64,000 nucleotides of DNA, taken from NCBI RefSeq assembly GCF_000442645.1, contig NC_021915.1, forward strand, positions 1,426,001 to 1,490,000, written 5' to 3'. Both the position numbers and the translations under genes were made by a program. Positions 60,538 to 64,000 of this stretch are shown here, piece by piece. Each line of letters opens with the position of its first letter. The stretch's first letter is position 1. Below the pieces are notes generated by a model. The model saw only the letters and a program-made list of their open reading frames with translations, searched no databases and was not told the DNA's origin. Source of the DNA: Corynebacterium maris DSM 45190 (GTDB lineage: Bacteria; Actinomycetota; Actinomycetes; Mycobacteriales; Mycobacteriaceae).

Positions 60538-61350
60538 GTGAAGCAACGAAACGTCGGCGCCAGCGGATTGAAAGTGTCCGAATTGGGCCTGGGGACTCCC
60601 ACGGAGCCAGAGATCATCAGTGCCTTCCTCGACGCCGGAGGCACGCTCATCGACGTCTCTGAGGGAGCGGACCTCAGCGGTTTTTCCCGCCGCGATCTGG
60701 TTCTCACCGCCGCCAGCGGCGTCGATCCGGCCGCACCCCTCGGGCAGCGGGTCGACTGCTCCCGCCGCAATCTCATCCGGCAGCTCGACGACTTGCTTGA
60801 ACAGTTGCGCACGGATCACCTCGACCTGTGGTCCGTGGGGCATTTCGATCCGCACACTCCTCCTGAAGAGGTGGCCGCGACACTGCAGTGGGCGGTCGAC
60901 TCCGGGCGGGTCAGGTACGCGGGGGTGCGCGGTTACCGGGGGTGGCAGCTGGCCGTCACCCCGGGCGTGGTCGCCGCCGCCCAGGAATATTCTCTGCTGC
61001 AACGCGACGCCGAGGAGGAGCTGATTCCGGCCGCCTCCTACCTGGGCGTCGGCGTGATCGCAGGCGCCCCGCTGGCCCGGGGCGTGCTCGCCGGGCGGAC
61101 GGGCCGGGCCGAGGCGCACACCTATCTCAGCACCAAGACTGACACGGTCCTGGAGGCCGCTTCCACCGCCGCGGCGGGGCTGGGGCTGTCCTCGGCCGCC
61201 GTCGCCCTGGCCTGGGTCCGGGAGCGAGAAGGCATCGACGCGGTGACGGTCGGCGTCTCCAATGCCGCGCAATTGCGTGAATTGACCGACTCTTTGGGCA
61301 CCGCGTTGCCGCCGACCATCCACCAGGCGTTGGACGATGTTTCCCGTTGA
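60538..61350 (+). CDS. Aldo/keto reductase-like protein lacking catalytic residues
   Basis: The 270-residue protein starts KQRNVGASGLKVSELGLGTP, typical of the family, and keeps HLDLWSVGHFDPHTPPEEVA, SGRVRYAGVRGY, GVIAGAPLARGVLAG and ALAWVREREGIDAVTVGVSN. The region that normally carries the catalytic Asp and Tyr is shortened to LIDVSEGADLSGFSRRDLVL, and the Lys strand reads LVLTAASG, so Tyr and Lys are missing. It is shorter than usual (about 320). Redox activity is therefore doubtful; it could be a regulator or pseudoenzyme. The GTG is set by its -10 box. It precedes lppL by 19 bases. Confidence 0.8.
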   Translation: MKQRNVGASGLKVSELGLGTPTEPEIISAFLDAGGTLIDVSEGADLSGFSRRDLVLTAASGVDPAAPLGQRVDCSRRNLIRQLDDLLEQLRTDHLDLWSVGHFDPHTPPEEVAATLQWAVDSGRVRYAGVRGYRGWQLAVTPGVVAAAQEYSLLQRDAEEELIPAASYLGVGVIAGAPLARGVLAGRTGRAEAHTYLSTKTDTVLEAASTAAAGLGLSSAAVALAWVREREGIDAVTVGVSNAAQLRELTDSLGTALPPTIHQALDDVSR

Positions 61351-61355
61351 CGGGG

Positions 61356-61361
61356 TAGGCT
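61356..61361 (+). promoter_or_regulatory. -10 box of lppL-pyrD
   Basis: TAGGCT ends 8 bases before the GTG at 61370. Confidence 0.45.
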
Positions 61362-61369
61362 AAATATCT

Positions 61370-62371
61370 GTGATTAAACGACGCCTTTCCCTCGTTATCG
61401 TGGCAAGCGCCACGCTTCTCACCGCCTGTCAGGCAGGAAGCGTGCCGGAGCCTGGGCCGGAGATGGGCGACGCCACGCCCGCCCCCTCTCCTGCCTCTGA
61501 TCCGGATGGGGACGTCGTCCACGCCGGCGTCGAGTTCTCTGACCTCGCCGTCGTCGGTGACGTCATCGCGGCGCGTTCCGCGGAGAGCCTCTACGTCGGC
61601 GGGCTGGAGGACTTTCGCGCCGGGACGGCCACGGAGACCGTCCTTGGCGCAGACTGTGAGGATCTCGCCGCCTCAGCCGATAACTTCATCGTCGCCTGCG
61701 GGGACGAGATCCTGCAGGTTCCCGCCGCTGACCCGGCCGACGTCACTGCCTGGGACACCGAGGCCCCCGCCACCACCGCCGTTCTCGTGGACGGGCGCAT
61801 GTTCGCCGGCAATCCCGACGACGAGGAGATCACGATCTACGCCCAGGGCGAAGATCCCGAGTCCCTCGCCATGGCGCACCCCGCCGATCAGCTGATCGCC
61901 ACCCCCAGGGAGGGAAGCCCGGACAGCATTGTCCGCATCCACCGCGCCAGCACCACCATCCAGAACATTGACCTGGCCAACGAACGTCAGGGCGGCACTC
62001 TGCGCGTCGGCATCGGCGTGGGCCAGGGATCGCCGGGCGAGGACGGCATCGTCGTCGTCGCCGACACGTTGGCGCCGGAGATCGCCATCTACACCACCGA
62101 CGACGTCGTCCGACTCCAGCAGACCGCGCCGGTCGACGACAGCCCGTGGGGCGCGGCCTGGGATCCGGAGCGCAAACTCGCCTGGGTCGCGTCAACCGCG
62201 GAAAACCGCGCCATCGGCCACGACATTTCCGGCGGCGTGCCCATTAGCACCCACGAAATCAACACCGTCGCGGACGCGCACAACATCGCGTTTCTTCCTG
62301 ACGGCACCTTCCTCGCCGCCTCCGCCACCGGCGAAGGCCTCCAGATCGTCGACGAACCGACGGGACTGTAA
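61370..62371 (+). CDS. lppL: Lipoprotein of the LppL type
   Basis: The 333-residue protein has a lipoprotein signal: MIKRRLSLVIVASATLLTAC, with the modified Cys at 20. A Pro/Ala-rich linker follows, and the mature part looks like a beta-propeller (repeated strands such as DLAVVGDVIAARSAESLYVG, DGIVVVADTLAPEIAIYTTD and GAAWDPERKLAWVASTAENR). The role is unknown. M. tuberculosis lppL stands beside pyrD in the same way, which is why I use the name. The gene ends four bases before the pyrD ATG. Confidence 0.85.
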   Translation: MIKRRLSLVIVASATLLTACQAGSVPEPGPEMGDATPAPSPASDPDGDVVHAGVEFSDLAVVGDVIAARSAESLYVGGLEDFRAGTATETVLGADCEDLAASADNFIVACGDEILQVPAADPADVTAWDTEAPATTAVLVDGRMFAGNPDDEEITIYAQGEDPESLAMAHPADQLIATPREGSPDSIVRIHRASTTIQNIDLANERQGGTLRVGIGVGQGSPGEDGIVVVADTLAPEIAIYTTDDVVRLQQTAPVDDSPWGAAWDPERKLAWVASTAENRAIGHDISGGVPISTHEINTVADAHNIAFLPDGTFLAASATGEGLQIVDEPTGL

Positions 62372-62375
62372 AACC

Positions 62376-63473
62376 ATGTCACTGCGCGCCACCGCCTATC
62401 AGGCAGCTCTGAAAGTCATGTTCCGGGTCGATCCGGAACGCATTCACGGAATCATCAACGCCGGTCTCTCGGTGGCGCAGCGGGCCACTCCGCTTAACCG
62501 CGCCCTGGGCCGGGTCATGCCAGTCAAGGAAGAATCCTTGTCCCAGGAGCTTTTCGGAGTCACCTTCCCCCGCCCCCTGGGCCTGGCCGCGGGGTTCGAC
62601 AAAAACGGCAGTTCCGCCGACGTCTGGTCCCCGCTGGGGTTCGGATATGCGGAGCTGGGGACCATCACCGCTTCCCCGCAGCCGGGAAATCCTGCCCCCC
62701 GCCTCTTTCGCCTGATTGAGGACAAGGCCATCCTCAACCGCATGGGCTTCAACAACGACGGCGCTGCCGCGGCCGCGAGGAATCTGAGCCGCCGTTCCAC
62801 GGCGGACGTCATCGGGGTCAACATCGGAAAAACGAAAGTCGTGCCCGCGGAAGAAGCGGTCGAAGACTACCGCATCTCCGCCACGACGCTGGGTCCGTTG
62901 GCGGATTTTCTGGTGGTCAACGTCTCTTCCCCCAACACGCCGGGACTGCGGGACCTGCAAGCCGTCAGCGCTCTGCGCCCGATCCTTACAGCCGTTCAGG
63001 AGTCGACCGACACGCCGGTGCTGGTCAAGATCGCCCCAGACCTCTCCGACGAGGACATCGACGCCGTGGCTGACCTCGCCGTGGACATCGGGCTGGACGG
63101 CATCGTCGCGACCAACACGACGATCTCCCGCGAGGGGTTGCGCACCGACGCCGCTAAAGTCGCCTCCTTGGGGGCCGGCGGAATTTCCGGGGCCCCGTTA
63201 AAAAACCGGGCCACCGCAGTCCTGCAGCGTCTCTATGCACGCGTGGGTAAAGATCTCACCCTGATCGGCGTCGGGGGCATTTCCACGCCCCAGGACGCCT
63301 GGGAACGCATCACCGCCGGCGCTTCCCTCCTCCAGGGATACACCGGCATGATTTACGGTGGCCCGGACTGGATCCGCGACATCCATGCGGGTATCGCGGA
63401 TCAGCTGCGGGCCCACGGCCTGACGTCCATCACCGAGGCCGTCGGTTCCGGCCTCGACTGGAAAAAGCCCTAA
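62376..63473 (+). CDS. pyrD: Dihydroorotate dehydrogenase (quinone), class 2
   Basis: The 365-residue flavoprotein oxidises dihydroorotate to orotate in pyrimidine synthesis and passes electrons to menaquinone. An N-terminal amphipathic extension for membrane contact (~1-40) marks class 2. FMN/substrate blocks are RPLGLAAGFDKNGSSADVW (~66), GTITASPQPGNPAPRLFRL (~93), NRMGFNNDGA, FLVVNVSSPNTPGLRDLQA (catalytic Ser, ~178) and KIAPDLSDEDIDAVAD. GVGGISTPQDAWERITAGAS (~298) binds FMN phosphate. It converges on the PEBP gene with a four-base overlap. Confidence 0.97.
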   Translation: MSLRATAYQAALKVMFRVDPERIHGIINAGLSVAQRATPLNRALGRVMPVKEESLSQELFGVTFPRPLGLAAGFDKNGSSADVWSPLGFGYAELGTITASPQPGNPAPRLFRLIEDKAILNRMGFNNDGAAAAARNLSRRSTADVIGVNIGKTKVVPAEEAVEDYRISATTLGPLADFLVVNVSSPNTPGLRDLQAVSALRPILTAVQESTDTPVLVKIAPDLSDEDIDAVADLAVDIGLDGIVATNTTISREGLRTDAAKVASLGAGGISGAPLKNRATAVLQRLYARVGKDLTLIGVGGISTPQDAWERITAGASLLQGYTGMIYGGPDWIRDIHAGIADQLRAHGLTSITEAVGSGLDWKKP

Positions 63474-64000
63474 GAGGCTTCGTACCAGCCCCACAGCACG
63501 GTACGGCCGATGGAGTGGAAGTACAGGTTGAACCCGAGGACTGTGGCGGTGGCGTCCTCCGGGATGTCCAGCTTCTCCACGTCCACGGCATGCACCGCAT
63601 ACAGGTAACGGTGCGGCGCGTGGCCGGCCGGCGGGGCGGCGCCGTAATGGGTGCGCTCGCCGGAATCGTTGGCCAGCGAACGCGCCCCGACGCCGAGATC
63701 CTCCTTCGCTCCCGCATTAGAAGGCAACTCAGTGACGTCCACCGGAATATCGAAAGCGGCCCAGTGCCAGAAACCGGACGCGGTGGGAGCGTCCGGGTCG
63801 AAGCACGTGACGGCCAGGGACTTGGTCCCGGCGGGCAAATCTGACCAACTCAACTGTGGGGAGACAGAGCTGGGCGCCCGCAACTGCTCCGGGAGTTCCG
63901 TGCCTTCCTCTAGGTCGGTGGAGGTGAGCGGAAACTCTGGGAGATCCTTCAGGGGCGCGTAGGGATCGGGGCCTGGGAAACGGGAATCATCTGCGTAGGA
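63470..64000 (-). CDS. YbhB/YbcL-type phosphatidylethanolamine-binding protein, 5' end missing
   Basis: The frame is open to the right edge, so 176 C-terminal residues are visible. They show the PEBP fold: FPLTSTDLEEGTELPEQLRA, SPQLSWSDLPAGTKSLAVTC and FDPDAPTASGFWHWAAFDIP (the DPDxP and ligand-site His), HYGAAPPAGHAPHRYLYAVH and a C-terminal strand. Bacterial members have no settled function; the mycobacterial homologue also sits next to pyrD. An internal ATG at 63883 is not the start, because homology extends upstream of it. Confidence 0.92.
   Translation of the reverse strand, partial: SYADDSRFPGPDPYAPLKDLPEFPLTSTDLEEGTELPEQLRAPSSVSPQLSWSDLPAGTKSLAVTCFDPDAPTASGFWHWAAFDIPVDVTELPSNAGAKEDLGVGARSLANDSGERTHYGAAPPAGHAPHRYLYAVHAVDVEKLDIPEDATATVLGFNLYFHSIGRTVLWGWYEAS

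Overview
The window is high-G+C actinobacterial DNA and almost certainly comes from a Corynebacterium chromosome. The grounds are the FtsR/DUF151/MerR group at the left edge; RbpA; MshC of mycothiol synthesis; separate Ppm1 and Lnt/Ppm2 genes; a DprE2-like reductase; and a complete pupylation operon (arc, dop, pup, pafA, pafB, pafC, tatA, tatC, helY) with no 20S proteasome genes between pup and pafA. Much of the right half follows the gene order known from Mycobacterium tuberculosis (trmI beside a RecB-like nuclease, hisE-hisG, mshC, uppP, lppL-pyrD-PEBP). No rRNA, tRNA, CRISPR array or intact transposase was seen.

Layout. 1-5.4 kb: the end of ftsR, a DUF151 protein and a MerR regulator on the plus strand; then a vWA-like membrane protein, a glycosylase-like protein and a DEAD-box helicase on the minus strand. 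5.4-11.1 kb: an inserted plus-strand locus made of a leaderless 16-residue leader peptide, a DUF4132-family protein and a very large partner gene broken by one stop codon and one frameshift. 11.2-24.4 kb: gnd, a hotdog thioesterase, a frameshifted phoD, corA, a methyltransferase, ndh, a CFA-synthase-like protein, the thiM-thiE-thiD/tenA operon under a TPP riboswitch, and an MHS-family transporter. 24.4-25.2 kb has no gene; it holds a 14-bp inverted repeat, a resolvase-site-like palindrome and a long hairpin. 25.2-33.5 kb: yceI with a small zinc-ribbon gene, rbpA, fxsA-lnt-ppm1, a secreted-type lipase, a DprE2-like SDR, a ygiD-type dioxygenase and an M24 peptidase. 33.5-38.1 kb looks accessory: a trypsin-like protease, a CPBP membrane protease, a DUF3267 protein, a short leader ORF and a DUF4389 membrane protein. 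38.4-48.8 kb: the pupylation/Tat/helY operon. 48.8-64 kb: trmI, an M18 aminopeptidase, a RecB-like nuclease, fhs, a Dcu-type C4-dicarboxylate carrier with aspA, hisE-hisG, a HAD phosphatase, mshC, uppP, an aldo/keto-reductase-like protein, lppL, pyrD and the end of a PEBP gene.

How genes work together. ThiM, ThiE and ThiD/TenA recycle thiazole and pyrimidine units into thiamine phosphate, and the TPP riboswitch appears to cover the thiM ribosome-binding site. FxsA, Lnt and Ppm1 form a coupled unit for lipoprotein acylation and polyprenol-phosphate-mannose supply. Arc, Dop, Pup and PafA attach, remove and act on Pup; PafB/PafC is the DNA-damage regulator; TatA/TatC is the folded-protein exporter. 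AspA and the Dcu carrier would link aspartate deamination to fumarate/C4-dicarboxylate exchange.

A recurring signal is a TANNNT-type hexamer 6-8 bases before an ATG or GTG. It marks probable leaderless transcripts and fixes many of the start codons chosen here. All functional calls come from reading the sequence; no database search was run.
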